Positions 1 through 14,382 of a stretch of 64,000 nucleotides of DNA are shown here, one piece after another. The notes beneath the pieces were generated by a model. That model did no database searches. It was given only the letters and a program-made list of their open reading frames with translations, and was not told where the DNA came from. Source of the stretch: Siniperca chuatsi (Eukaryota; Chordata; Actinopteri; Centrarchiformes; Sinipercidae); NCBI RefSeq assembly GCF_020085105.1, contig NC_058046.1:18531175-18595174 (forward strand), in the 5' to 3' direction. The translations under genes and the position numbers were made by a program. The stretch's first letter is position 1; each line of letters begins with the position of its first letter.

Positions 1-2816
<2,816 letters not shown>

Positions 2817-5560
2817 GGACCCTTTACCCAACCCGCTACAATTCAGGACGTTCTATTGGCTGGGGGGAGGGCAGGACCAGTCACTGCCTATCTCAATGAC
2901 AGTGTTTTGTCTGAGGCCTGCCTAGCAATGATCCCTAGCAACATTCCAGATGAACTTTTTCTTAGCCAGCCCCCAACCCTCACTTTAACACAGGTGGAAT
3001 AAGGACGTGTGGAAAATTTAGCAGAAAATACTCTTACTGCGTTTTGGTGACAAAGGACTCTATTCCTTTTATTGTGTGGCAGTCATTTTTTATTTTACAT
3101 ATTCCTTTGCATTTTAGAAATATGACCAAGAAAATCCCAGTGTCAAGTCCCTTTTTATCATTGCATACCCAAATATTTTTTTAAGTAGCTATCAATGTTT
3201 CATGTTACCATACCCCAAAATTACAATGTTGCCAAATTAGAAATTTTGTTTACGCCTCCTTAACAGTATTTCTTTCTCTCTTTGTGGGAAGATTCAAACA
3301 GTGACGCTCAGTGCTGTAGACTGGTTATGTAAGGAAGAATTTACTATGAAATTTAAAATTAATTTAAATAAATTGGATAGTTATGCAAGGAAGATTGACA
3401 TCTCAAACTCTGTAATTAGGAGGAAATAAATTCTGATTGAAGACACATTTAGCTGCCACAGTCTACACCAAGCACACACATTTCAAAAATGACAAGTCTT
3501 GCTGTCTGTGTTGAAGCTGCACAAATTAACACCTGCTTTCTGCCATTTCTTCTCATTTCTGCTGCTTCCCATCATTCTGACTGTGGACAATAGTCCATGT
3601 AAACACACATTCCTTTCTATCTTGCTTCATTAACATGCACTGTGTGCTTATTGGAGAAAATGACAAACACATTCCACAAATCTCATTGGCAGTTCTTGAT
3701 GCGGGGGAAAAAATACTTCTATAAAGTTCCTCTTTCTGTAAACACTCTCACGCTGTAGTGACTCGGTTACACTGGTTGGTTGTTATTGTGACATTTACGT
3801 GCTGCCCATGAAAAGACCAACTTTGTGGATTTTCAACCTCAGCTCTTCTTTGTTTTTGAGAGTTTCAGTGACCAACCTCAGTGTTAGGTATCCACAGGTT
3901 TTGCTCAACACACAAGTGCAGTCAAGTGTAGTGGGATTACTTTTTGTCACTGTTCCTTTGCATTGTATGCCATCTCACATATCTATTTTCTGTACAAACA
4001 AAACAGGAATAGATATGAAATGACACCAAGTAATCACACATTGACTTGACCTTTTTAAAACCATCTGGTGATAAAACTGGAGACTGCTACAGAAACTGTT
4101 CATGATAGACCTTAAAGGCCTAGATTGTGTGAATATGTGCCTCATGTCTTTGGTCTTTTGGGTACCTGTCACTATGGATGTTCCTGCTCAATTTCTTATT
4201 GGGGGTGGGGGGTTATTAAATGGACTCAAAGTAGAACCAATTTTTTTCCAAGACTTGCCTCTAACTTGGATGAATTGAATAGTTGGGTTATTGCTTCTCT
4301 GTTAATTTTAGCCTGTTTCTTGTTCCAGCTGTGCTTATATCCCTCTTAGCACTTCCACTAATTGTTTTTTTTTTTTTATGGTTATTTCTCAGATGCCCCA
4401 ATTCAGTATAGTAATTACAAAATCAAGGAACCATTGACTTGTCTAGTCTGAGCTGTTTTGATCAGACAGCTATGATAAAAGCTTCCTGATGTTTCAGATT
4501 AGTTTCCCAGTGGGAAGCTGAGACGGGTGATGGTTCAGTCTGTTGTTTTCCTTCAATATTTGTTACCACTGTAAAGACCTGAAAGTGCCATAGCGGTGGC
4601 CATGGAAGTGTTTGTAGGGGACTGTTGCGTGAGTAGATTTGTGTAGTAAATGGAAGAGTTGATAGGTGCCCACATTTACAACCACTTTGAGGTGCTATAC
4701 TTAGTGCAAACGCTATGTTCAAAGGACCCTGTTCCTCAAGTGCTGTATGTCAGCCCCCTGGATGACATCATGAAGTCCTGCCAATCCATCCCACAAATAC
4801 ACCAGGCAGCACTACTGCTCGGGGTATGTTAGAAGCATTGTGCCCCTGACATTTTGACACTTTCCACCTCGGTACGGGTATTCAAAACATCTTAAAAAAT
4901 GATGTCAAACCGAGAATCTGTCGGCTGAACGCGCAGCCTTTTGAGTCATCATGGCTTCAAGATGTGTTTTGAGCAGTGAGTCGTGGAATATTAGTGACAG
5001 GAAATCTTCGGAGTGCTACAGAAATGTTGGTCTGACACAAATTATACTGCCCTATCTTGTATATCAGACTGCCACTCTATGGATTCTTTACAGCACTGTT
5101 GGCACGAGAGCTAAGTTTTGAGGAGTAGTAGTGAATAGCGATCCAAAGGGACACTGTAGGTTGGAGAATGTGAACTTGAAAGATAGATGTATGTTTGTAA
5201 TTAAGGTCTAGGAAAATGAGTGAAAACTGTGTAAATAACGTGACCATATTTTCTGTATTTTTTTTATTTCATTTTTGATTTGTGGTTGTGCTGAAGAGGG
5301 TATTTTGTATGGGGGGGGGGTTTTAAATGTTTCCCCTTGTCTGTGTTCCCTGCACCTTGCCATAATGCATCATGAGAAAGGCAGAACCTCTGTTATGTTG
5401 GAGATCGTATGAATATCAAGAATGAAAATCAGACTAAAACGAACCAAGATGACACCTCATGTGGAGGTCTGCTCAGCATTTTTGTTCATTATTCTTGCTT
5501 CAAGTATCAAACATTGATTATAAGAAAAATTAATAAAGAATTTTTAAAATGGGCTCATTG
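2817..5560 (+). other. coro1c: coro1c 3' untranslated region (inferred)
   Basis: No coding frame is recognisable here. Early AATAAA signals occur around 3366 and 3425, and a strong one at 5532-5537 is followed by an interspersed repeat from about 5675. I infer a long 3'UTR of up to 2.7 kb ending near 5555, with possible shorter forms. There is a run of ten G at about 5311-5320. The short frames in this stretch show no family similarity. Confidence 0.6.
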
Positions 5561-5674
5561 TACAGTTTTGAATTAGCAAATGGACCGATTTGTTGTATCT
5601 TTTGCGTTCAGTCATTACCGTCTTTGGATGTGTTTCCTTTACTGAACGGTTTTTAACAAAGATTTGAGTCATTG

Positions 5675-6080
5675 AATGCAAGTTCAGAATCAGAAATACT
5701 TTATTGATCCCTGAGGGGAAAGTCTTTTGTTACAGCAGCTCACTATCACGTCAGTACACACAGGAATAGAAGTACTAAGCAAAAAAATATAATACACTTT
5801 AATACAGAAAATAAATTAAGTACTAAGTGGGTATAAGTATATAATTAAAATAAGTGTGAAGTACAAAGTGGGTTTGCCGGTGGTTGATAATAATACGGTA
5901 TAAGGTAATAGTGCATGAACTGCCAAGTTAAGTGCAGCTTATTAAGATTATGAGACGGAGGATATTGCACAGCAGTAATAGAGGTATGAATAAATATCAA
6001 TAAATAGGGAATTTTAAACTGAAAAGAGTATATTGCACAGGAGTATTAACACAGAATATTGCACAATTGTGTTAAGTATT
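5675..6080 (+). mobile_element. Teleost interspersed repeat remnant ('tactttattgatccctgagggg' type)
   Basis: It begins with the block 'atactttattgatccctgag', which I recognise as a very common teleost repeat motif. It continues AT-rich, with three copies of 'atattgcaca' (near 5962, 6030 and 6056). The family was not determined; it may be the tail of a non-LTR retrotransposon. It marks the end of the coro1c 3'UTR. Confidence 0.6.
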
Positions 6081-7456
6081 GCAGAGTTAAACAGCCACAG
6101 TTTGAGTACAACAAATCTGAATTTGCACTTTGGTTTAATTCACTGAAACCAAGAGGAAGACATTACAGAGAAAAACCTCAGTCAAATTTTCAAAAGTGGC
6201 TCCGTAGTTTCCCTAAACCTGTAGTTTTTAGGAAATGTTAAAAGGAGAAAATAGTGCATTTGTTGGGGACTACTTTCAAAGTTAAAATCAATTAAAATTG
6301 TTTTCTGTAGTTTGCAGTACACAAACACAATTCATAATATAAATGTGAGCAGACATTTTATCCCCCACTCTAGTTTTCTTTAGTGCAACCTGTATCTGGA
6401 AAATTGCTACCTTGTTCACACGTCAACTCTCAGCTATGATATCAACATCTCACACCAGCTGTCAAAATAACTGAATGAAATAAGAAAGGAGGCATGAGCA
6501 GCCCTTAAATAGATGCCCTGCATATTTAGAGACGTATCCAGAGATAAGTGCCCCTAAATGACCATGAAGTTTATATGTTCGCTCTGTACATGTGTTTCGG
6601 GATGAAAGGGGTGCTTTCTCTCTGTACTGGTCTTGTATGCCCTGTAGAGACAGGCTGTAATCAACGGGGCCAAAATTAGAGAGGACTCAGTGGGAGGCAG
6701 AGGAATCTTGGGACTCGCCCCACCAAGTACAGAAATATCCATTTCCCTAAAACATGGGACTGATGTACTAACTGCAACGTCTTTGCAGTGAGTTTTAAAG
6801 CAGAAACTTTGAATGAATCAACACACATTGTGGCAAATTACACTTTTATACAAAGTGAAGACCCTCTCTAGAGACAGTTTAGCATTACTCCATGTATGAG
6901 AAAATATTATGTACAGAATCATTTCTATATGGCTATTCTCTCTACAATAATTCAGACAAAATGCACATTAAAGGAAGTTCAATCCCAAATGTACGCCCCC
7001 ATAAGTGCAGGAGGATGACGGCTGGGAGGTTGAGAAAGAGGGAGGAGAAGCTGAAAATAGAGGGATGGAAATCATTTTGCAGTGAGTGGACTTTTTGGAG
7101 CTTAGTAAAAAAAAACAGTCAGTACAACTTAGCAGGGAGAGCGAATGCTCTGAAACTCTCTCACTCTTAGTTTCCTCTCGTCACTTTGTCTCCCCTTTAT
7201 TTCCCTCTCTGTCTTCTGCACTGCGTTGTGCTCTTCAGAAGATAAACCCAGGATAATACATTCTGTAAGTATGCATTTATATTTGTTGTGAATTTAAAGT
7301 GGGTGTTATCAAGAAAGAAAAAAGTATAGCCAAAGATTTCAGTTATTTCAGAGCATCAGTGTGTATCCAAACTGACAACATGTTGAGTAAAGTTAAAATT
7401 TTTATGATCCATTTGGTTCATATTATTTGAAGTTTTCTAAAATGTTGCTACTAACA
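6081..7456. other. Intergenic, coro1c to tmem119, no gene seen
   Basis: This is AT-rich sequence with only short, unsupported frames. In mammals SELPLG lies between TMEM119 and CORO1C. I looked for a mucin-like Ser/Thr/Pro-rich frame with a membrane segment on both strands and found none. Confidence 0.6.
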
Positions 7457-7970
7457 TGTAGTGGTGGAATGTAACTAAGTACATTTACTCAAGTGCTGCA
7501 CTCCCGTGCAATTTTAAGGTACTTGTACTTCACTTACTATTTCCATTCTATGCTACTTTATACTTCTACTCCACAACATTTCAGAGATTAATATTGTACT
7601 TTGTACTCCAATACATTTATTTAATAGCTACAGTTACTTTACAAATTCATTTTACACACAAAACATGTGATCAATGTATAAAATATGGTGCATTTTTACA
7701 GATTAAATTACCCAACAGTATATAAAGTAGTTAAAATTACCTTCAACTCCACAATCAAAATAATAGCAATCAAATATTAAATAATTTAACACTCACAGGG
7801 CAATTTTTCTACATAATGAGTACTTTTACTTTTAATACTTTCAATTCTTAGTTTTACTTTTTACAATTTATAATGCAGGGCTTTTACTTGTAATGTAATA
7901 TTCTCACATTGTTGTATTGCTATTTTTACTTAAGTAAAAGATCTGAATGCTTCTTTCACCCCTACTGACA
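7457..7970 (+). mobile_element. Family A hAT-like MITE, nearly full length
   Basis: It starts at 'tagtggtggaatgtaactaa' and ends in 'ctttcacccctac', giving inverted termini of the 'CAGTGGTGGAA...TTCCACCACTG' type typical of this common teleost non-autonomous hAT-like element. The interior shows its signature, alternating 'acttttacttaagtaaaag' and 'tacttgtacttcactt' blocks. It is about 510 bp with no coding capacity. A second copy in the opposite orientation lies at about 50157-50816. Confidence 0.8.
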
Positions 7971-9340
7971 TCAAAGTTTTTCTTTAATTCTATTATAATT
8001 ATCAATGATGTAGCTGATGTTTATCCTGTGGGACTGATCTCCAGTGTTTTATTAACTCTCAATGCCAAGACCTGGAGACATTGATAATGTTTTATGTAAG
8101 AATATGCTTTGAGATGGTCTAACCTCTGCCAGTGGCACCATCTTTGCAAATTTGTGTTGTCTGGGCAAGCATTGTTAAAACTTGCTGACTTTTATTTTAA
8201 TTTTATGGCCAAGACTCCACATATGTCCTAAATGATGGCCAAGACATCTAGGACATTTGTATTTGATGTAAAAGTGCAGCCTTAAAACATGGTGGCTTTG
8301 AATATTTTACACAGTACAAGCTTTACTGAACAAGCAAATATCTGATACTATCATACAGTGTGGTGAAAGCATTTTGTATTTATAATTAATATAATTTAAA
8401 GAAACTGAACGGGAAATTCAGAGGAAAATCTTGAGTTTGAGACATTAAGTACTCAAATGTGATGAAATGGATTAATTGCATATCTAGTGTCTGGTGGTCT
8501 TGAATTGCAGGTAATATGGACCCACCAGTGAAATAGGGAATGTAATTATGGCTGTAATTATGAGGATTCAGCGCTGTCCTATAGCTGCACATCCAAGGAT
8601 GAAGACCCAGCCTATCTGATCCAGCAGAGTACATACTGCATGTTCGACCACACAGGGAGGGGGGTTTCACACTGTACAGTGTAAACCAGAGTAGCAGCAG
8701 GTTCACTATAGTATGATGCTGATTAGTGATTACAGTTAGCACTGTGTAATTACATCCTGTGTTAAGAGTTAAACAGGTTTTAAATGGTAACAGACTGAGC
8801 CCTGCACCACTGGTTGCAGATTTCTTTGGTAAAGTTGGACCTTGCATTGAGAAGGATGTAGAGACAATAATGGAAGAAAGGTAATACTGGGTTAGGAAGT
8901 TTATTCAGTCAGTTGTAGTGTCAGTAAATACAGGTTTTCCTGGAAGCAGAAATATCTTCATCAGGTCGTGCTGCTGTGGGCTGGTGTACAGCAGCTGCTG
9001 CCCAGTGTAAATATAGAGGCCACAGCCACAGGTCTCCCACGCCTCTGTGCTCCCTCTGGAATATAGCTTCTTCCTGGCTTTGGTGTGGTGGATGGGTGGC
9101 CTCCCTCTACTTTACAAATTATAAGGCCTTCAGCGCCAAACTCGCTGTCTCCACCCCAAATAAGTAATGGCTGCTCTGCTGCTTGCTAAAATAGATCTGG
9201 TGCAAGATGGGAAATGGCAGAAAATCTACAAAATCCAAGATGGATACTGGAGTTATATTTCAGATGGAAACAGCCCTTAAAAACATTGTTTTATTTTCTC
9301 AGTATGTGTCTGTTATGTGAAAAAATGCTCAACACTAATT
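7971..9340. other. Intergenic, no gene seen
   Basis: Only scattered short frames occur. The 153-codon minus-strand frame at 8386-8847 has no recognisable domain and no splice context. The sequence at 8880-9170 is somewhat GC-richer than its surroundings and could hold a 5' noncoding exon or regulatory site of tmem119, but nothing specific supports this. Confidence 0.4.
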
Positions 9341-9374
9341 AATATAGTGGTTCCCAACCCCATCAACTAGTCCA

Positions 9375-9776
9375 CCAGCACCTTTAAAGCTGGAGTATTT
9401 TTATCACCTTGAGGTTGCGAGGTAACCAGCAGACTCCAGGAAGTCACTGCACCAGGCTGCTGGTCGCCAGGTCGCCTGGTTACTGCACGCAACTCTCCAT
9501 AAAACTTTGTTGTTTGTGTGTGGATTAAAGAAACTAGATACAACGTGTTAATTTGTGAGTTTTAGAGGTGCTGGTAGATTTTGTTACCTTTGGATACAGC
9601 CAGGCTGTTTCCCTGTGTATTCAGTCTTTTGCTAAGCTAAGCTAACCCCCTCCTGGCCCTAGCTTCATAGTTCATGCACAGATATGAGAGTGGTATCCAT
9701 CTTCTTTTCTAACTCTTGGCAAGAAAGTGAATAGTGAAGAAGTGTTTTTCGCACAATGTCAAACTGTTCCTTTAAG
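9375..9776 (+). mobile_element. Family C foldback element, 3' portion, just upstream of tmem119
   Basis: It shares long blocks with the fuller copy at 59553-60139: 'gagttttagaggtgctggta', 'ttttgttacctttgga', 'gctaagctaagctaac', 'agcttcatagttcatg' and a terminus reading 'tgtcaaactgttcctttaa'. The left arm is decayed. It ends about 95 bp before the tmem119 coding exon, so the preceding intron or promoter is largely repeat-derived. Confidence 0.75.
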
Positions 9777-9885
9777 GGGTCTCAAGCCTCCGTGTTAGCG
9801 GATCCCTACAAGATTAGATTTGACAATATTTCCTCTTTTGAATTCAAGATAGCCATTGTTGTTGTTGCAGGACTCAGAAGAGAAG

Positions 9886-10635
9886 ATGAAGTCCCGCTGG
9901 GGTTTTCTCATCACCTGTGTGACCCTGCTTTCACAGTGGTGTAATGTCTGTCACACCACTCCACTGCTCTACAACATTTCCATGGACGGCAGTGGTGATG
10001 AAGCGGAGCTGGAACTCCTTTTTCCAACCTCTTTCTCCACTCGAGCACCTGTTCTCATCACAGCTGCTACTGGAGCTCCCACCCTCACCAACACCATCAC
10101 CACCACCATGATCCGCCTGAAGGACTTCGTCCTGACCCGAGTAGTGGACTTCCTGCAGGAGAATCTGCTCATCATCATCGTTGTGACCTCTCTTCTCATT
10201 GTCATGGTCTTCATCATCTGCTGTGCCTCTGCCATGAGTCATAAGCGCAAGCTGGAGGCCTACAAACCTCCTCCTAATCCACCCAGGAAGTATGCGGCTG
10301 ATAAAACAGGCGGACGCAAGAATTCAAGCGAGCTCCAGGAGCGGCCGTACACTGTCGACCACGTCAAGAGGGTCCAGACTCAGAGCATGGCCTCCCCCAA
10401 GAACCTGCGCACACCCTCCAAGGCTCTGGTGGGAGAGAAGGGGAGAGACGTCAGGTCGTCGCCTCGCCAGGAGGTCAGAAAGGTCAGGGAGGCAGAGGAG
10501 GTGGAAAAGCGGAGGGAGGAGCCCAAGCACAAAGAGCAGCCCAAGCACAGGGAGGAGGTGCAGCAGAGCTCCAGCCCCAGCACCAGCTCCAGTCAGCCAA
10601 CCTGCACCTGCCATCTGAAAAAGGCCCACCACTAG
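9886..10635 (+). CDS. tmem119: Transmembrane protein 119
   Basis: This is a single coding exon of 249 residues. The start at 9886 follows a splice acceptor at 9870 (tgttgttgcag) and opens a signal peptide (MKSRWGFLITCVTLLSQWCN). An in-frame ATG at 9856 lies before the acceptor, so it is intronic. The ectodomain is short and Thr-rich (residues 25-90). One membrane helix follows at about 93-116 (LLIIIVVTSLLIVMVFIICC), then a charged cytoplasmic tail ending CTCHLKKAHH. The segment from DFLQENLL through HKRKLEAYKPPP matches the conserved core of vertebrate TMEM119, and position between coro1c and iscu supports this. In mammals it is known as an osteoblast-differentiation factor and microglial marker; its molecular activity is poorly known. 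The tail (about 170-240) is a Glu/Arg/Lys-rich low-complexity stretch, like the poorly conserved mammalian tail. Human TMEM119 is a little longer (283 aa). Confidence 0.88.
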   Translation: MKSRWGFLITCVTLLSQWCNVCHTTPLLYNISMDGSGDEAELELLFPTSFSTRAPVLITAATGAPTLTNTITTTMIRLKDFVLTRVVDFLQENLLIIIVVTSLLIVMVFIICCASAMSHKRKLEAYKPPPNPPRKYAADKTGGRKNSSELQERPYTVDHVKRVQTQSMASPKNLRTPSKALVGEKGRDVRSSPRQEVRKVREAEEVEKRREEPKHKEQPKHREEVQQSSSPSTSSSQPTCTCHLKKAHH

Positions 10636-12360
10636 GGCATGTTCAAGGCTGATGTTGGCATAAGAGGTGAAATGTTGCGACCATGACATAAAAACGAGAT
10701 CAGACAGGTTGGTTATGCCACACATATGGAAATAGAAATATAAATGCATTGTGATTCAAATCAGAAATACCTTTTTACAACTGCCAGCAAGAAATGTATT
10801 TGTGAGGCTCATGACCTTATATGAAAAAACATCCATCGTTTAAATACTTTAATCTAAATGAAATGAAAATATGAACTATCACCTGATGTTTTATCTAAAG
10901 TAAAAATGAAAACCAGCAGGATAGAAGCTATGTGACTAGAAATCAAAATACTCAAGTGTGGTGCTGCATAAATCATGTCTATAAATGTTGCATCTCAAAG
11001 TTTTTGATTCATACAAAGATTAAAAAGCCAACACTTGATAGGGGGGTGTGGAAAAATATATGGCTGATTTCTTTGAATGCAGCAGCCTTTCAAATTCAAA
11101 GTAGCTCAGTGGTTTGTTAGTCGTCATGTACTGCAAAGACCTTAGTCCTCCAGTGGTCAACCAGTGTGTTTCATCAGTGATTACCACCAAGTCTCAACCT
11201 CCCAATATATCACTGTGCTGTTGAAGTAACATCACTTGAAACGGTAAAATAAAAAGTTTTTCTTATGGATAAGATTTTTTTGGAGGAGAAAGACAAGAAA
11301 AAGAATGGGCAGCCTATAATTTTCCATGCTTTCCAAATAGAAATGAGAAAAATAGTAAGTATCCATGTGTTTTTGATACAGCGATGTATTACTCCCTATG
11401 CCTGCCAAGACAGAGGAATCTCTTCAGTATGTCCTGCTGTACACCATGGCATCTTTTTTAGCAGTTAAGAGCTTTAGCTGAACCAGTCTGTCATTTAGAG
11501 CAAAATCTTTGCTGCATATAAAGCAAAGATTTTGACAATAAAGCAAAGTGAGATGCCAGTAAACTTGATAAGTAACAGAACGTTCTCTTTATATTTACAT
11601 TCATATTTACTTAATTTTGTTTGCTTACTGTTATTTTATGTCATTTCATATCATATTGTATTTTATTTTAAGAAACCTAATTCACAAAGCTTTACACCAA
11701 AAAGCACAATTTACAACTGTTATTTCTGGGAAGCTGAAGTAAAAACACACATATCTACTATCTGTCTACATATTTATTTGGTTGATAATTTTTTTCTGCC
11801 TTCAACTGTCTAACATTAAAAGCAGGCTTTTTTGGTATAAAAACTTTGTGAATCAGAGTTTGAGTTAAAAACAAAGTACTACTTATGTATAAGATAAATT
11901 GTTTTGTTTTAAATATAATAATTTGTAACGAGTCAAAAACTTGAGCATAGGAATAGATAGTTGGCCTGTTTTGCTGGTGTAATAGGTTTAACTGACTTAT
12001 GGTGGCTAAAAAAGTACTTAAAAATCAAAAGATGAGAAGTGTATATTTGTCTTATTCATCTGATTTTATTTGATTAAAAATTCAGATTACACTGGAGCAG
12101 ATCATTTGTAAAAACTCTCCAACTCACTGTCCCATTACTCAAGTTAATGACTCTGAACGACTAAACCAAGTGTGTGATGTTCAGTTTGTACGATTTATGG
12201 GCCAGAAGTTTTTCATGTTTAAATACTCTTTTCCGTTGAACCTCAGATCGTTTTCCTCAGATGTTTCCAGACAGATGCTTCCTCTGTAAGTGACTGTAAG
12301 TTATTGTTTACAAAATGACAGTTTTGTTTGGCTTATGTTTAATAAAATTGTTGATAATGA
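10636..12360 (+). other. tmem119 3'UTR and downstream intergenic sequence
   Basis: No coding frame is supported. AATAAA-type signals occur near 11247, 11537 and 12341, so the tmem119 transcript could end at any of these. The sequence is AT-rich and shows no recognised repeat. Confidence 0.4.
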
Positions 12361-13560
12361 TGTTTCTGTCATTATTGAAAAACTAACAGTGGAAACAGTT
12401 TCATGATGAAAGACAAATGCAGCCCTGAGGAAACCTCAGATTAGAATAGGCGAGGGTTATGTTCAACTCGGGAATCTGTAATTTTGAGCTGCGTCCACTC
12501 AAGATTGGCCTTGGTGAGGCAGCTGGCACCATCACACCCAAACACAGGACTGCAGAAGGTATTAGAGCCTGCAGATGACGAGAGGCCCCCTTTGTCCTTC
12601 ACTGGCTACTGTTCAAGATTGTTTAAATATTTCAACAGCAGCAAACCAGATACATACAGAGCCCTTTGCTCCAAAACAAGAGCTCATGCATTGTCTATAC
12701 AAATCTTGGTGACACTGATTTGTTCCAGTGAAGTTCAAACAAAAAGTCAAATAAATAATGTGCATATTTTAAATGAGCAATAAAATACTGCCCTCATGTG
12801 AACATAACAAGTATTGATTTATCAGTTATATAAATGTTAATGCATTTATTTTTACATTATATCTACCATCTTTGATATACATTCTGATCACATCTGAAAT
12901 CTATTATTAAAATCCATTACAAATGTATTAAAATGTGATTAAATATTGCTTAAGCACAAACCATTTTTGAATAAAGTTCAAGTTCATCAAGTTCAAAAGA
13001 ATCATATGTGGGTCAACTTGCCAAAGATTGAACCTCAAAGATGACAGCACAGCAGCTCAAAAGCAGGCGTAACCCTGTGGCGGCTGAAACCTGAGCCCTG
13101 ACAGAGCCTCGCACCAGGGTCAGATTCCCCGCTCTTTTGTCAATGAGGTGCTAAATAATTCGAGAAAATACTACCCCTTCACTTTCACTCTTCCCACCAG
13201 GTGACGGGAAGACACACGGCCACAGGACCACCCAGCATCGCTCTCTGACCGAGGCCTGTTTGCCAGATTCACTGTCTGAGTTGTAGGAACCTCGACCTTT
13301 GGTAACCCCATAAGGGAATATTTGGGACACCTGTGTGGTTTCTTTTTTTCCTTTTCTTTTTTTACATAATGTCTATTGCTGAACTTCTTGCTCTATATAT
13401 TTTGACCCTTTTCACTGTCTGCCACTGACAAACAATAGCACCTCTCAATTAATCTGAATGGTGAAGAGGATCCAGAATAGGTAATACAGCACCTTAAGGC
13501 TGTCATTAAACTTTGATGAGCATCTGCCTGGAATTCTCAACAGCAGCAACAATAGTTATC
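12361..13560. other. Intergenic, no gene seen
   Basis: A frame at 12484-12783 has no recognisable features. The stretch 13020-13300 is richer in GC than its flanks and could be regulatory for the LRR gene downstream, but I have no specific evidence. Confidence 0.4.
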
Positions 13561-13639
13561 TTTAGATCATATAAGGACCATGAGGTGACAAGCCTGCCTG
13601 TCTCCTCGGAGGAGCAGATAATACACGAATAGAAAAATG
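13560..13639 (+). promoter_or_regulatory. Candidate 5' noncoding exon and promoter of the LRR gene
   Basis: A strong donor (aaaaatg|gtaagtg, after 13639) precedes the coding exon, whose acceptor (cctcgcag) ends at 14376. Around it are two GATA-type motifs: TTATCT near 13556 and AGATAA near 13616. The pairing of this donor with that acceptor is inferred, not shown. Confidence 0.4.
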
Positions 13640-13687
13640 GTAAGTGCATGGGCCTTTATTTCTTTCTTTATTTTTTGGTACCGCATT

Positions 13688-14279
13688 CTAATAAGTCACC
13701 TTTTATAAGCATTTATAAGTTGTTAATAATGGCTTTATAAATGGTTAATACATCATTTAATGATGTGAAAAATCTGTGAAATATCTTTCTAGCTGGTGAG
13801 TCACTAAAAGGCAAGTCATTGCTCGTTTCTCACTTTCTAATATGCCATTAACCCAGTTAATGGCTTATTCATTAATAAAGGCTCACAGGCTTCTCATGCC
13901 TAATAAGCCAACAGCAAAAGGTGGTAATTCATCTGTAATTATAAATGTTAAATTATCATTAATAGGTGGTTCTTATAATAACCCATCAAGTCTGAGGTTG
14001 TAAATGTTAATACGTTGTTAATATATGGATTTTCATCAAGCAGCTCTCTTTTAAAAAGGTCAGAGGTCAAACAGTCCATCAGATCAGTCTACCTGGTGAA
14101 TTCAAGAGGTAAAAAGACAAATGTGTCATGCTGGAGGAGGACTAACACTCGGCAGATGTTTTTCACAACCTCTTGTTAATGTCTCATATCTGGTCCATAA
14201 AACATTATTTATTAACCATTAATAAAGCCATTAATTACAACTTACAAACCTTAAAAAGGGATGCCTTATTATAAAGTGG
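13688..14279. mobile_element. Family F foldback element in the putative LRR-gene intron
   Basis: The arms are 13710-13755 and 14204-14249, inverted copies of about 45 bp with roughly eight differences. The shared core reads 'taagttg..aatggctttat.aatggttaata'. Outside the arms are 'ataagtcacctttta' on the left and 'ttattataaagtgg' on the right, a terminus type common in teleost repeats. It is non-coding. Confidence 0.7.
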
Positions 14280-14382
14280 GCCCCCTTTTTTTGTTTAAGT
14301 AAGTGAGAATGTTTCCTGACATCGTTTACTCTGTATGTATCTGATGTGGTCGTCTCTCCTCCATTATTCCTCGCAGTGAGTC

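Noticed and set aside
8386-8847. 153-codon minus-strand open frame between coro1c and tmem119
   Set aside because: No domain, no conservation I can recognise, and low-complexity context. It does not look like SELPLG: no mucin repeats and no membrane helix.
9856-9885. Using the tmem119 ATG at 9856
   Set aside because: It precedes a clear acceptor (gttgcag at 9870) and would put non-hydrophobic residues before the signal peptide.
10324-10749. 141-codon frame antisense to tmem119
   Set aside because: A shadow of the Glu/Lys/Arg-rich tmem119 tail, whose complement reads as Leu/Ser-rich protein.
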